The translations under genes and the position numbers were made by a program. From the NCBI GenBank assembly GCA_002705165.1, contig PAJC01000022.1:1-8913 (forward strand): a stretch of DNA of 8,913 bases. Reading direction: 5' to 3'. The notes under the pieces are model-generated. The model saw nothing but the letters and a program-made list of their open reading frames with translations. It was not told where the DNA came from and ran no database searches. Below, piece by piece: positions 1-7,233 of this stretch; the first letter of the stretch is position 1; each line of letters starts with the position of its first letter. The stretch is from Planctomycetaceae bacterium. GTDB lineage: Bacteria > Planctomycetota > Planctomycetia > Pirellulales > Pirellulaceae.

Positions 1-201
1 AGAAGGAATCGCCGACAAATCAGAGGGCTGTTCTCCCAGAGCTCGAATGCCGCTTCGCAGTAACTGTAATTCGGCTAACACCTTGGCAGCCGTCACATCT
101 GTTTGCAACGCCACTTCTGCCAAAGCATGCTCTTTCGCCGATAATTGGCCGTCCATATAGCCACTCATCAGTTCAGTTATGTCACGAGGTGAATCTGTCA
201 T
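1..201 (-). CDS. anti-sigma factor-like protein, N-terminal part (truncated by window edge)
   Basis: Reading leftwards from the ATG at 201-199 gives 67 open codons, beginning MTDSPRDITELMSGYMDGQL and continuing to the window edge. The pattern ELMSGYMDGQLSAKE (residues 10-24), followed by an amphipathic helix rich in Ala, Leu and Glu with spacing like ...LLRSGIRAL (48-56), matches the N-terminal domain of planctomycete anti-sigma factors that bind ECF sigma factors. The zinc ligands of classical ZAS domains (H-x3-C-x2-C) are missing: His25 is present but there is no cysteine in the visible part. Any transmembrane segment would lie off the left edge. No Shine-Dalgarno site precedes the ATG (TAAAAAAAC is directly upstream). 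No sigma factor gene lies upstream on this strand; the next gene that way is an unrelated DUF1501 gene with its own terminator. Family assignment is by sequence pattern only; it could also be another small protein with a similar helical N-terminus. Confidence 0.6.
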   Translation of the reverse strand, partial: MTDSPRDITELMSGYMDGQLSAKEHALAEVALQTDVTAAKVLAELQLLRSGIRALGEQPSDLSAIPS

Positions 202-294
202 GTTTTTTTACAGTGCTAAATGCACTATGTGCCCCAAATGGAATCAACCACTAATGTACTTACAATCGTCTCCAACCCTTGAAGTACCTACCTA

Positions 295-323
295 ATGTTC
301 TAATATCCCCGAAAAGCTGTCAA
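295..323 (-). promoter_or_regulatory. possible promoter for the anti-sigma-like gene
   Basis: On the minus strand a perfect -35 hexamer TTGACA lies at 323-318. Seventeen bases on is GAACAT (300-295), a poor -10 that keeps only the A at position 2 and the AT at the end. The implied leader would be about 90 bases. The -35 is convincing but the -10 is weak. Confidence 0.25.
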
Positions 324-366
324 CAAAATGGCTCGTTCGTGCGAAAGAAAGCATAAAAATTATCTT

Positions 367-396
367 TTGACGGATGGATTATGCAACTTACATATT
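367..396 (+). promoter_or_regulatory. plus-strand promoter-like pair TTGACG / CATATT
   Basis: TTGACG (367-372) is followed after 18 bases by CATATT (391-396). It points rightwards, away from the anti-sigma-like gene, into a region with no plus-strand gene; the nearest thing downstream is the hairpin at 408-428. Matches of this quality occur by chance in AT-rich DNA. Confidence 0.2.
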
Positions 397-407
397 TTGG
401 GGTAAGT

Positions 408-440
408 TTAGCCTCGAACAGAGGCTAATCGGAATTTTTT
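408..440 (+). other. perfect 8-bp hairpin followed by a T run
   Basis: TTAGCCTC (408-415) and GAGGCTAA (421-428) are exact reverse complements separated by the loop GAACA. Six bases later comes a run of six T (435-440). On the plus strand this resembles an intrinsic terminator, but the T run is displaced from the stem by TCGGAA and no plus-strand gene ends upstream. It may be a terminator remnant, part of a small RNA, or a leader structure of the minus-strand transcript. Confidence 0.45.
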
Positions 441-453
441 ATCGCCCTGATTA

Positions 454-459
454 ATTATA
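454..459 (-). promoter_or_regulatory. consensus -10 (TATAAT), minus strand
   Basis: A perfect TATAAT reads leftwards at 459-454, in front of the anti-sigma-like gene and just past the DUF1501 terminator. No recognisable -35 hexamer sits 16-18 bases upstream (about 477-482). If used, it would give a leader of about 245 bases that includes the 408-428 hairpin. It is an alternative to the TTGACA candidate at 318-323. Confidence 0.22.
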
Positions 460-516
460 AGTTACACCTTTTTATAACGAGTCTGGCCACTCAAGCGGCT
501 ATCGTAGTACTCTCCT

Positions 517-558
517 AAGAAAAAGGCGATTGATAGGTCAAAACCAATCAATCGCCTT
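517..558 (-). terminator. rho-independent terminator of the DUF1501 operon
   Basis: Read on the minus strand, AAGGCGATTGAT (558-547) pairs perfectly with ATCAATCGCCTT (534-523). Inside, after one A-A mismatch, a further GGT/ACC stem closes a four-base loop. The stem is followed directly by TTTTTCTT (524-517). It begins 24 bases past the stop codon of the DUF1501 gene. The plus strand has no matching T run, only a short TT after the stem, so it acts in one direction. Confidence 0.9.
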
Positions 559-582
559 GAATTCTCAGCCAAGTTAATCGGC

Positions 583-2040
583 TTACGCCAACAAATCAGT
601 AAGAACGTTCCCGTGGACATCTGTAAGTCGGAAATCCCGGCCCTGGTGACGATATGTCAAACGCTCGTGATCCACCCCTAGCGTGTGTAGAATTGTCGCA
701 TTTAAGTCATGAATGTGGACCGGATTCTCCACGACGTTGTAACTGAAGTCGTCGGTTTCGCCATAGACGATTCCACCCTTGATACCGGCACCTGCCATCC
801 ATTTTGTATAGCAGCGAGGATGATGGTCACGACCATAATTTGCCATCGTCAAACCACCCTGGCAGTAAACTGTTCGGCCGAATTCACCACCCCAAATCAC
901 AAGCGTATCGTCAAGCATACCGCGTCGCTTCAAGTCTTTGATAAGCGCTGCTGAAGGCTGGTCAATGATGCCACACTGACGACGAATATCACGTGGCAGG
1001 TTACCATGCTGATCCCATTGGCGAATAAAAACCTGAGTAAACCTCACGTCTCGTTCCGCCATTCGACGAGCGAGCAAACAGTTAAATGCAAACGTCCCTG
1101 GCTTCGTCACTTCCGGACCATATAGATCGAGTGTCTCTTGTGACTCATCCGAAATGTCTGTCAATTCTGGTACTGACGTCTGCATACGGTAAGCCATCTC
1201 GTACTGAGCAATACGAGATTGAATTTCTGGATCTCCAATCTCGTCAAATCGCTGCTGGTTCAATTGAGCAAGGTTATCCAGCATCTTACGTCGCATCGTA
1301 CCAGAGATCCCATTCGGATTTGATAAATACAATACCGGGTCACCTGTAGATCGCAATGCCACGCCCTGATGCCTGGTTGACAAGAAACCTGAACCCCAAA
1401 GACGAGCATACAATGCCTGTCCGCCAAAACCACCATTCACGGTTGAGTGCAGGACGACAAACGAAGGAAGATTTGCATTCATACTTCCTAAACCATAGGA
1501 CAACCAGGCTCCCGTACTCGGTCTTCCAGGCAATTGACTACCTGTCTGGATATAGGTAATCGCCGGGTCATGATTAATCGCTTCCGTGTTAACCGTCTTA
1601 ATCACTGCCAGATCATCAATCACACCCGCTGTATGTGGAAGGGTCTCACTGATCCAGGTTCCATGTTCACCATACTGACGGAACTTCATGGTCGACGGCG
1701 CGATAGGAAATCTCTTCTGCCCTGATGTCATCGTTGTGATACGTTGACCATTGCGGACCGAGTCCGGAAGATCTTTATCATACCAATCCTGCAATTGTGG
1801 CTTGTAATCCCACATATCCAACTGACTCGGAGCGCCCGACATAAACAAATAAATGACCCGTTTAGCCTTGGGAGCAAAGTGAGGTGCTCCCATGGATCCC
1901 AATTGTGTCTGTGGTTGATCACCAAATAACTCAGGATTCACCAACGACGCCAACGCAGCGGTCCCAATTCCGGTCGCGGCGCGTCCAAAAAAATGACGTC
2001 GAGTTTGAATTAATTCTGCTTCACGTAGTAATGGATTCAT
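583..2040 (-). CDS. DUF1501 family protein, Tat-exported
   Basis: This 485-residue protein belongs to the DUF1501 family (PF07394), related in fold to sulfatases and alkaline phosphatases. Its biochemical activity has not been established. The N-terminus carries a twin-arginine signal: [20 protein letters not shown] starts at residue 14, pointing to export of the folded protein. Family motifs follow in order: [13 protein letters not shown] (69-81), WGGEFGRT (383-390), GRDHHP (403-408) and the closing block from about 442 with [12 protein letters not shown] and [14 protein letters not shown]. The Asp and His residues of these blocks probably bind metal, by analogy with the sulfatase fold. Length and both ends fit the family, so the gene looks intact. 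It lies 11 bases downstream of the DUF1549/DUF1553 gene, the usual partner in planctomycetes, and is followed by a strong terminator, so it is the last gene of the operon. No good Shine-Dalgarno site precedes the ATG; the nearest, AAGGG, overlaps the end of the upstream gene, suggesting translational coupling. Confidence 0.93.
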   Translation of the reverse strand: MNPLLREAELIQTRRHFFGRAATGIGTAALASLVNPELFGDQPQTQLGSMGAPHFAPKAKRVIYLFMSGAPSQLDMWDYKPQLQDWYDKDLPDSVRNGQRITTMTSGQKRFPIAPSTMKFRQYGEHGTWISETLPHTAGVIDDLAVIKTVNTEAINHDPAITYIQTGSQLPGRPSTGAWLSYGLGSMNANLPSFVVLHSTVNGGFGGQALYARLWGSGFLSTRHQGVALRSTGDPVLYLSNPNGISGTMRRKMLDNLAQLNQQRFDEIGDPEIQSRIAQYEMAYRMQTSVPELTDISDESQETLDLYGPEVTKPGTFAFNCLLARRMAERDVRFTQVFIRQWDQHGNLPRDIRRQCGIIDQPSAALIKDLKRRGMLDDTLVIWGGEFGRTVYCQGGLTMANYGRDHHPRCYTKWMAGAGIKGGIVYGETDDFSYNVVENPVHIHDLNATILHTLGVDHERLTYRHQGRDFRLTDVHGNVLTDLLA

Positions 2041-2050
2041 CGTAATTACG
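2041..2050. repeat. 10-bp perfect palindrome between the two operon genes
   Basis: CGTAATTACG is its own reverse complement and fills nearly all of the 11 bases between the stop codon of the large gene and the ATG of the DUF1501 gene. In RNA it is too tight to fold on itself. A short palindrome may be chance. Confidence 0.35.
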
Positions 2051-2051
2051 T

Positions 2052-5000
2052 TTAACCCTTAGTGACGGTTTCACTGAGATTGAAAACCAAATGGACAATC
2101 ATGGTCCAGGCCCCCAATTCGGTACTATTGAGTTCTTCATTGCGGCCAGATTCACCAAGTGACAATAACTGCTTGGCGGCTTCCGGATCTGCCTGGAACT
2201 CTTCGAGATGTTCGTTAAACAAACTGGATACAATTCCCAGTTCTTTCTGGCTTGGCGGGCGAGCCAACACAGAACGATAGATATAGTTGACACGTGATTC
2301 AACGGAATCGCCACCATCGGCAATGACCTTTTCCGCCAATCGGCGAGCCGCTTCAATAAATTGAACATCGTTTAGCAAAACCAAAGCCTGGAGAGGCGTA
2401 TTGGTTCGAGCTCGGCGGACCTGACAAGTTTCACGGTCAGGTGCATCAAAAATTGACATGCTCGGCGGAGGACTCGTGCGTTTCCAGAATGTATACATAC
2501 TGCGACGGAAAAGAGCTTCGCCCGAATCCTGTCGGAAAACAGCCGTGTTACTACCTCCAAACCCAACTGGCTTCCACAACCCTTCCGGCTGATATGGCTT
2601 CACACTCTTTCCACCAATTTTGGCAATCAACAAACCGCTAACGGATAACACCTGGTCACGAATCACCTCGGCATCTAATCGAAATCGAGGACCACGTGCT
2701 AACAGACGATTTTCAGAATCTACAGCCAACTTATCAGCGTCCACGCGGGAACTCTGTTTATAAGTCGCCGACATAACAATCAACTTTTGAAACCCTTTAA
2801 TATCCCATCCGGATTCAATGAAATTCAGTGCCAGCCAATCCAGTAGTTGGGGATGAGTTGGCTGCTCACCCTGAACACCAAAATCTTCCGACGTTTTGAC
2901 AATCCCAGTTCCAAAGAAATGCTGCCAATAACGATTAACGGTCACCCGGGAAGTCAACGGATGAGTTGGGCTTACCAACCACTGAGCCAACCCCAGACGG
3001 TTTTTCGGAGAATCTTCCGGCGACGAACCCAGCCAGGCTGGTACGGCCGATTCGACGGGCTCTCCCTTCTTTTCGTATTCACCTCGCTCAAGAATATGCG
3101 CAATTCGCATTTCCTTACGGTCTTCCATTACCAATGTAGCTGGAATGGCTTTCTCCAAATCCTCCAGACTTTTCTTAAAATCCGCGGCTTGCTTACGAGG
3201 GTCCGCCAACTTAGCAGCGATCGCAGGATTAACATTTTCCATATAGTACTTTTTCAGTTCGGCAAGCTGAGCCTCTGTACGCTCTTCAGCTTTGACTTCG
3301 AAAATCTTATCAAGATTGTCGGGAGCCGTATTATTCACCGTCTTTTGATAATGTTCCCAAATCGCCAGCGAACCTTTCTGTTCTTCAGAGAGTTGCGGAG
3401 CCCCCACAGTACCAGCTTGATCCCAATTCACGGTTCCACCGAACTGTGTAAAGGCCCAGCCATTCAGTTTCACACCTGGCTTCAGCCCCACTTCCGCAGC
3501 AGTCACTTCCAGACGTACCCACTTGCCTGTCTCAGGCAAAGGACCTTTTTGACGGTTACCTTCAAAGTCACGACCCGCCAGAAAGCATTTATCCGCTCCC
3601 CAGGTTGCCCGATGCTCCCAGGAACCATCATTAAATTGCAACTGAATCGATTCGGGCGGATTGTCTTTATCTAAATAGACATAGGCAAACAGAATGTCGC
3701 CTTCCGCAATCGTCGGCCCGTCTTTTGCACCCGTAAAAAAGTGCTGAGTAATCCCATCCTCGGGTTTCCCTGTTCGAGTCGTCGAATTCTTTCCGCTGAA
3801 AACAGGGTGTTCTGGAGCTTCTACGAATTCCCATGGAGTATTCCCCTGGGGCTGAGCTCCTTCCGGCAACTCATCGTCAAACCAAACTTTGTCCAGCTTC
3901 TCATACTCAGGAAAATCGGTGCCGGTAAAAGGATCTGTATAATCGGCATTCAACAGTAGGTTCATGACTTCCTGATCAGCCGCCATCGACTCACTATTGA
4001 GCCGAGCCTTTTCAGCAACCTGAGCTTCACTTGGTACTTTCACTGAAGGAGGAGGGAGTAACGCATTACCATCCATAGCCCGTTCGGTCAGACTGAAGAA
4101 ATAAGAAAACAGTTGGTAGAACTCTTTCTGACTAAGGGGATCAAATTTGTGATCATGACAGGCAGCACAACCAGCTGTCAGCCCCATCCAAACCGTGGCG
4201 GTGGTTTCCACTCGGTCAACAGCATAGCGGACGTAATATTCTTCGTCGATCGAGCCGCCTTCACTGGTTGTCACGTTACAACGATTGAACCCAGTTGCTA
4301 CTCGCTGGTTTAAGGAAGGTTCTGGAAGCAGGTCGCCGGCTAACTGTTCCACTGTGAACTGATCAAATGGCATATTCTGATTGAACGCATTGATCACCCA
4401 ATCTCGATAGGGCCAAATCGATCGTTCGTTATCAAGATGCAGACCATGGGTATCAGCAAAGCGTGCTGCATCTAACCAACTGCGGGCCAGATGCTCCCCA
4501 AAACGCTCTGACTGCAACAACCGGTCCACCAATCGTTCATAAGCCAGTTCCGAAGTATCGGCCAGGAACGCATCTACTTCTGCAACTGTCGGAGGCAAGC
4601 CAGTGAGGTCCAGCGTTAATCGACGAATCAATGTTGCCTTATCCGCTTCCTCTTCAGGGCTGGTTCCAGCCGACTGAAGTCGAGCCTGAATAAAAAGGTC
4701 GATCGGGTTATTCTGCTTCCAGCCTTTAACCGCAGCTGGTAACGCAGGTAACTGAGGCGGAACATAGGCCCAGTGTTTATTCCAAATTGCCCCTTCCGCA
4801 ATCCACTGACGCAGTAATGCGACATCTTTCTCCGTAAGAGACTTTCCGGAATCGGCCGGTGGCATTTTTAGCTCTTCATCTTCAGAGGTAATGCGATGGA
4901 TGAGAGCACTGTGTTCAGGCTTTCCCTTCACGACGGCAAATTCACCCGACGGCAATTCCGAAAAAGCGCCTTCTTCCTGATCCAATCGCAACTCGGCGGT

Positions 5001-5150
5001 GCGTTGAGCCGAATCGGGACCATGACATTGAAAACAGTTGTTCGAAAGAATTGGCAGAATATCTCTACTAAAATCTACTTCCGCTTGGGCTGTAAACGGA
5101 GACATCAGCAGGACTGTCGTAAGGGCTGTATATAGAATTAAATTCTTCAT
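2052..5150 (-). CDS. PSCyt1-DUF1549-DUF1553 protein (planctomycete cytochrome C-like), secreted
   Basis: This is a 1032-residue exported protein of the large planctomycete family combining PSCyt1 (PF07635), PSCyt2/DUF1549 (PF07583) and PSD1/DUF1553 (PF07587). Residues 1-23 form a Sec signal peptide with probable cleavage after AQA. PSCyt1 spans about 25-125 with heme-binding type C39-F-Q-C42-H43 and a later KMPP (95-98). DUF1549 spans about 148-352 and ends with a second CxxCH (C328-C331-H332, followed by DHKFDPLS). A central insert of roughly 400-590 looks like an all-beta, carbohydrate-binding-type module (motifs [38 protein letters not shown]). Residues about 600-695 are charged and helical. 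DUF1553 fills about 715-1020 ([32 protein letters not shown]). Two heme-type motifs suggest a redox role, but no reaction is established for the family. It is the first gene of a two-gene operon with the DUF1501 gene. Length, signal peptide and domain order look complete. Confidence 0.93.
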   Translation of the reverse strand: MKNLILYTALTTVLLMSPFTAQAEVDFSRDILPILSNNCFQCHGPDSAQRTAELRLDQEEGAFSELPSGEFAVVKGKPEHSALIHRITSEDEELKMPPADSGKSLTEKDVALLRQWIAEGAIWNKHWAYVPPQLPALPAAVKGWKQNNPIDLFIQARLQSAGTSPEEEADKATLIRRLTLDLTGLPPTVAEVDAFLADTSELAYERLVDRLLQSERFGEHLARSWLDAARFADTHGLHLDNERSIWPYRDWVINAFNQNMPFDQFTVEQLAGDLLPEPSLNQRVATGFNRCNVTTSEGGSIDEEYYVRYAVDRVETTATVWMGLTAGCAACHDHKFDPLSQKEFYQLFSYFFSLTERAMDGNALLPPPSVKVPSEAQVAEKARLNSESMAADQEVMNLLLNADYTDPFTGTDFPEYEKLDKVWFDDELPEGAQPQGNTPWEFVEAPEHPVFSGKNSTTRTGKPEDGITQHFFTGAKDGPTIAEGDILFAYVYLDKDNPPESIQLQFNDGSWEHRATWGADKCFLAGRDFEGNRQKGPLPETGKWVRLEVTAAEVGLKPGVKLNGWAFTQFGGTVNWDQAGTVGAPQLSEEQKGSLAIWEHYQKTVNNTAPDNLDKIFEVKAEERTEAQLAELKKYYMENVNPAIAAKLADPRKQAADFKKSLEDLEKAIPATLVMEDRKEMRIAHILERGEYEKKGEPVESAVPAWLGSSPEDSPKNRLGLAQWLVSPTHPLTSRVTVNRYWQHFFGTGIVKTSEDFGVQGEQPTHPQLLDWLALNFIESGWDIKGFQKLIVMSATYKQSSRVDADKLAVDSENRLLARGPRFRLDAEVIRDQVLSVSGLLIAKIGGKSVKPYQPEGLWKPVGFGGSNTAVFRQDSGEALFRRSMYTFWKRTSPPPSMSIFDAPDRETCQVRRARTNTPLQALVLLNDVQFIEAARRLAEKVIADGGDSVESRVNYIYRSVLARPPSQKELGIVSSLFNEHLEEFQADPEAAKQLLSLGESGRNEELNSTELGAWTMIVHLVFNLSETVTKG

Positions 5151-5190
5151 CGTGGCAGGATGCTTTAAAAGTACGTTTGCGAAGCAAGTT

Positions 5191-5214
5191 CTTCCGCCAC
5201 CAAACTGGGGGAAG
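5191..5214. repeat. inverted repeat in the leader of the DUF1549/DUF1553 operon
   Basis: CTTCCGCC (5191-5198) and GGGGGAAG (5207-5214) pair over seven of eight positions around an 8-base loop. It would lie in the middle of the roughly 100-base leader if the TATAAT at 5258-5263 is the promoter. The minus strand has no T run after it, so it is not a terminator for leftward transcription; on the plus strand a loose T-rich tract follows, but no plus-strand gene ends here. Confidence 0.4.
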
Positions 5215-5257
5215 CGACTTTTATTTCGAGAGGCTCGGCTATTAACGGAACATTATT

Positions 5258-5263
5258 ATTATA
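5258..5263 (-). promoter_or_regulatory. -10 box (TATAAT) of the DUF1549/DUF1553 operon
   Basis: On the minus strand a perfect TATAAT occurs at 5263-5258, giving a predicted start near 5251 and a leader of about 100 bases before the ATG at 5150. No good -35 is present at the expected place (5281-5286 reads ATGCAG on the minus strand); TTGGAT at 5290-5285 is too far away at 21 bases. Lack of a terminator after the upstream phosphatase gene means read-through is also possible. Confidence 0.45.
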
Positions 5264-5290
5264 GTTGTTTCTTTTTGTATCTGCATCCAA

Positions 5291-5977
5291 TTAAATACGC
5301 GTTTCCGAGTGTGAGGCGGGAGTTATGATCACGGCCGGCATATGCTGAATACAATTAAAGTTCTCCAATATCACGCTACCGTTTGTTATTTTCAGTGTCG
5401 AAATGCCGGCATTGCGTAACGCTCCAAAATGTTCAGCATCCATCGGTAAATCCGGCAAAAAATGCTGTAAGAGAATATGTTTAAAATCGGCGTGCATGAC
5501 CAAAGCTACATGCAAGTCCGTCTCGGCATACTGTGCGATAATCTGTTGAACCACTTCTTGTGCCCGCAAAATCCGGGCCTCCTTCGATTCATAGGGCTTT
5601 GACTTCCACCATCCCCGTTCATCAATATCCGGCTCTGGTTCAAATCCGGGAAATGCTTTCTGGATTTCCATCCTGGTCATCCCCGGTTCCCCTTGATAGC
5701 CAATTGCCGGATAGCCGGAAACGCATCCTCCCACTTCATGGATTGCGGTTCGGACGATCGGCGTCAATCCTGTTGCTTTGGCAATGGGAACTGTCGTTAA
5801 AAGGGCGCGGCGAAAAGGGCTGGTGATCAAGACGTCAAGCGGACGAACAGAAAACCATTTCCCCAGATAGTCAACCTGAGTCAGGCCCGCTTCCGTTAAT
5901 CCCGGATCCTTCACACGCAATGACTCCTCCAGGGCGTTGTTTTCCGATTGACCGTGGCGAATTAAATAGAGGTGCAT
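5291..5977 (-). CDS. histidine phosphatase (phosphoglycerate mutase-like) family protein
   Basis: This 228-residue cytoplasmic protein has the histidine phosphatase signature LIRHGQSENN at residues 5-14, with R7, H8 (the residue that is phosphorylated) and N14 in place. The second arginine is R56 in TSPFRRAL (52-59). The likely proton donor is E81 in IHEVGG, and the second catalytic histidine is H162 in LVMHADF. All pocket residues needed for phosphatase chemistry are therefore present. The segment from about 84 to 130 (GGCVSGYP, GMTRMEIQKAFPGFEP, GWWKSKPYE) forms the variable cap that sets substrate choice; it resembles the PGLTR...FPGF...GW caps of general members and does not identify a substrate. 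The last 18 or so residues (hydrophobic AVIIT then polar) are a tail past the core fold. No signal peptide. A weak GAGAATGAG lies upstream of the ATG. It is in the same direction as the PSCyt/DUF1501 operon but 140 bases away, so probably a separate unit. Substrate unknown. Confidence 0.88.
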   Translation of the reverse strand: MHLYLIRHGQSENNALEESLRVKDPGLTEAGLTQVDYLGKWFSVRPLDVLITSPFRRALLTTVPIAKATGLTPIVRTAIHEVGGCVSGYPAIGYQGEPGMTRMEIQKAFPGFEPEPDIDERGWWKSKPYESKEARILRAQEVVQQIIAQYAETDLHVALVMHADFKHILLQHFLPDLPMDAEHFGALRNAGISTLKITNGSVILENFNCIQHMPAVIITPASHSETRI

Positions 5978-6115
5978 GCTGACTCATTCTCTTTCGTAGT
6001 GATGTAATGCGGCGACCGTCTCAACAGATTCTAGCTAAAGTCTACACTGTTCGACGTAAACGATGGTTATACTAATCCTTCCATTTGAGTTTATGCTTTC
6101 AGCGGACTTTCATTC
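5978..6115. promoter_or_regulatory. divergent intergenic region with possible ABC gene -10 box
   Basis: This 138-base stretch separates the leftward phosphatase gene from the rightward ABC ATPase gene and must carry promoters for both. On the plus strand TATACT at 6068-6073 is a fair -10 for the ABC gene, but only the weak CACTGT (6045-6050) is at -35 distance. No clear promoter for the leftward gene was found. Confidence 0.35.
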
Positions 6116-7126
6116 ATGCCCCGACTTGTCCTTAGCGATATATCCAAACGATATGACGATGTCATCGCATTAGATAATGTGAGCTTTGAGGTACAGGATG
6201 GGGAACTATTAGTCCTTGTGGGGCCGTCTGGCTGTGGCAAGTCGACCACCTTAAGACTCATCGCCGGCCTCGAATCTCTGCAGGCCGGGAATATTGCCCT
6301 TAATGGTACTGATATTACCACGACGGCTCCAAAGGATCGTGATATCGCGATGGTTTTCCAAAATTACGCGTTGTACCCTCACATGACCGTGCGTCAAAAC
6401 CTGGGATTCGGTTTGAAGATGAAGAAGATGTCTTCATCCAAGATCAAATCAAGAGTCAAAGAAACTGCGGAAGCATTGGATATTGAATCTTTGCTAGACC
6501 GCAAGCCGGGCCAGCTTTCCGGGGGACAGAAGCAACGCGTAGCCGTGGGACGCGCTATGATCCGCAAGCCAGCTGTCTTCTTATTTGATGAGCCTCTTTC
6601 CAATCTTGACGCCAAACTTCGCGTTACGTTACGTAACGAGTTAATCAGACTACACCAACGTCTTGCAGCAACGATCCTCTATGTCACCCATGATCAGATC
6701 GAAGCCCTCACTCTGGGAGATCGCATTGCCGTCATGAAAGATGGACAGATTCAACAGTTGGGTACACCGCAGCAAGTTTATAACGAGCCTGCAAATACTT
6801 TCGTCGCCTCGTTTATTGGCCATCCGGCAATGAACCTTGTACCACCGTCCGTTTTCCGACTTGAAACGGATGCCACACTGGTTGGCATCCGCCCGGAACA
6901 CTTAATCATTAGCGTTAACAACCCGGGCAGTATTCCAGGAACGATTTCAGCTCGACAAAATACGGGTGCGGACTCATTCCTAACCGGAAAATTTAAAGAG
7001 TGGGAAATAACCGTTCGTGCCCCTGCCGACCCCCGCCTCAATGTGGGAGACACCATCGAAATCATTCCCGTCGTTGAAAACCTTCACTTTTTTAACCAAA
7101 CCGGGTTACGGATTAGTAACGGCTAA
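6116..7126 (+). CDS. ABC transporter ATP-binding protein, MalK/UgpC/MsiK-like
   Basis: This 336-residue cytoplasmic ATPase powers an importer, most likely for sugars or glycerol phosphate by family resemblance. Visible motifs in order: Walker A GPSGCGKST (36-44), Q-loop Q82 in FQNYALYPHM, signature LSGGQ (134-138), Walker B VFLFDEP (154-160, catalytic E159), D-loop SNLDAKLR (162-169) and switch H192 in YVTHDQ. The C-terminal TOBE/regulatory part starts near GHPAMNLVP (235-243) and reaches GIRPEHL (257-263) after only 13 residues, where MalK-type proteins usually have some 40; total length is correspondingly short (family about 360-370). No permease or substrate-binding gene is adjacent: the neighbour on the left is a divergent phosphatase and on the right a molybdenum hydroxylase operon. 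It may serve transporters encoded elsewhere, as MsiK does in Streptomyces. Start is the first ATG of the frame consistent with family N-termini (PRLVLSDISKRYDDVIALDN); no Shine-Dalgarno site is evident. All catalytic residues intact. Confidence 0.92.
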   Translation: MPRLVLSDISKRYDDVIALDNVSFEVQDGELLVLVGPSGCGKSTTLRLIAGLESLQAGNIALNGTDITTTAPKDRDIAMVFQNYALYPHMTVRQNLGFGLKMKKMSSSKIKSRVKETAEALDIESLLDRKPGQLSGGQKQRVAVGRAMIRKPAVFLFDEPLSNLDAKLRVTLRNELIRLHQRLAATILYVTHDQIEALTLGDRIAVMKDGQIQQLGTPQQVYNEPANTFVASFIGHPAMNLVPPSVFRLETDATLVGIRPEHLIISVNNPGSIPGTISARQNTGADSFLTGKFKEWEITVRAPADPRLNVGDTIEIIPVVENLHFFNQTGLRISNG

Positions 7127-7140
7127 TTCAGGCAATAGGC

Positions 7141-7159
7141 TCCAAACAGGCTTCTTGGA
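7141..7159. repeat. operator-like inverted repeat upstream of the hydroxylase promoter
   Basis: TCCAA (7141-7145) and TTGGA (7155-7159) are exact reverse complements around nine bases. The element covers the expected -35 position of the extended -10 promoter at 7162-7170, a common location for a regulator site. Five-base arms can arise by chance, and no regulator gene is in the window. Confidence 0.35.
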
Positions 7160-7161
7160 TT

Positions 7162-7170
7162 TGCTATAAT
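7162..7170 (+). promoter_or_regulatory. extended -10 promoter of the molybdenum hydroxylase operon
   Basis: TGC directly before TATAAT (7165-7170) forms a full extended -10 element (TGnTATAAT). It lies 64 bases before the TTG start of the FAD subunit gene and predicts a transcript beginning near 7177. No -35 consensus is present, as is common for extended -10 promoters. An imperfect hairpin (TGAGCC against GGcCTCA, 7179-7197) would lie at the 5' end of the transcript. Confidence 0.6.
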
Positions 7171-7233
7171 CTAAATTCTGAGCCTCGCTGGCCTCAGCCG
7201 TCGTATAACACTATTCAATGAAAGTAGACTACG

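Larger units (their letters stand above)
202..582. other. 381-base intergenic region between anti-sigma-like gene and DUF1501 gene
   Basis: This AT-rich stretch holds no convincing reading frame on either strand. It contains the terminator of the DUF1501 operon at its right end, candidate minus-strand promoter elements for the anti-sigma-like gene, a plus-strand promoter-like pair at 367-396, and a perfect 8-bp hairpin at 408-428. A weaker hairpin (ACAGTGC at 210-216 against GCACTaTGT at 222-230, one bulged base) sits just upstream of the anti-sigma-like start codon. Confidence 0.6.

Noticed and set aside
210..230. Hairpin ACAGTGC/GCACTaTGT next to a run of seven T, as a terminator
   Set aside because: On the plus strand the T run precedes the hairpin, and on the minus strand the hairpin is followed by a run of A, so neither direction gives a terminator.
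2847..3674. Open frame of 275 codons on the plus strand, antisense to the DUF1549/DUF1553 gene
   Set aside because: It lies wholly inside a well-supported gene, its translation has no recognisable domain and is rich in Arg, Ser, Phe and Leu as expected of a reverse-frame shadow, and no promoter or ribosome binding site precedes it.
5191..5230. Inverted repeat plus T-rich tract as a plus-strand terminator
   Set aside because: The T tract is interrupted and no plus-strand gene ends upstream; both flanking genes are on the minus strand.
5560..5826. Plus-strand frame of 88 codons antisense to the phosphatase gene
   Set aside because: Shadow of the phosphatase gene, whose catalytic motifs are all present in the minus-strand frame.
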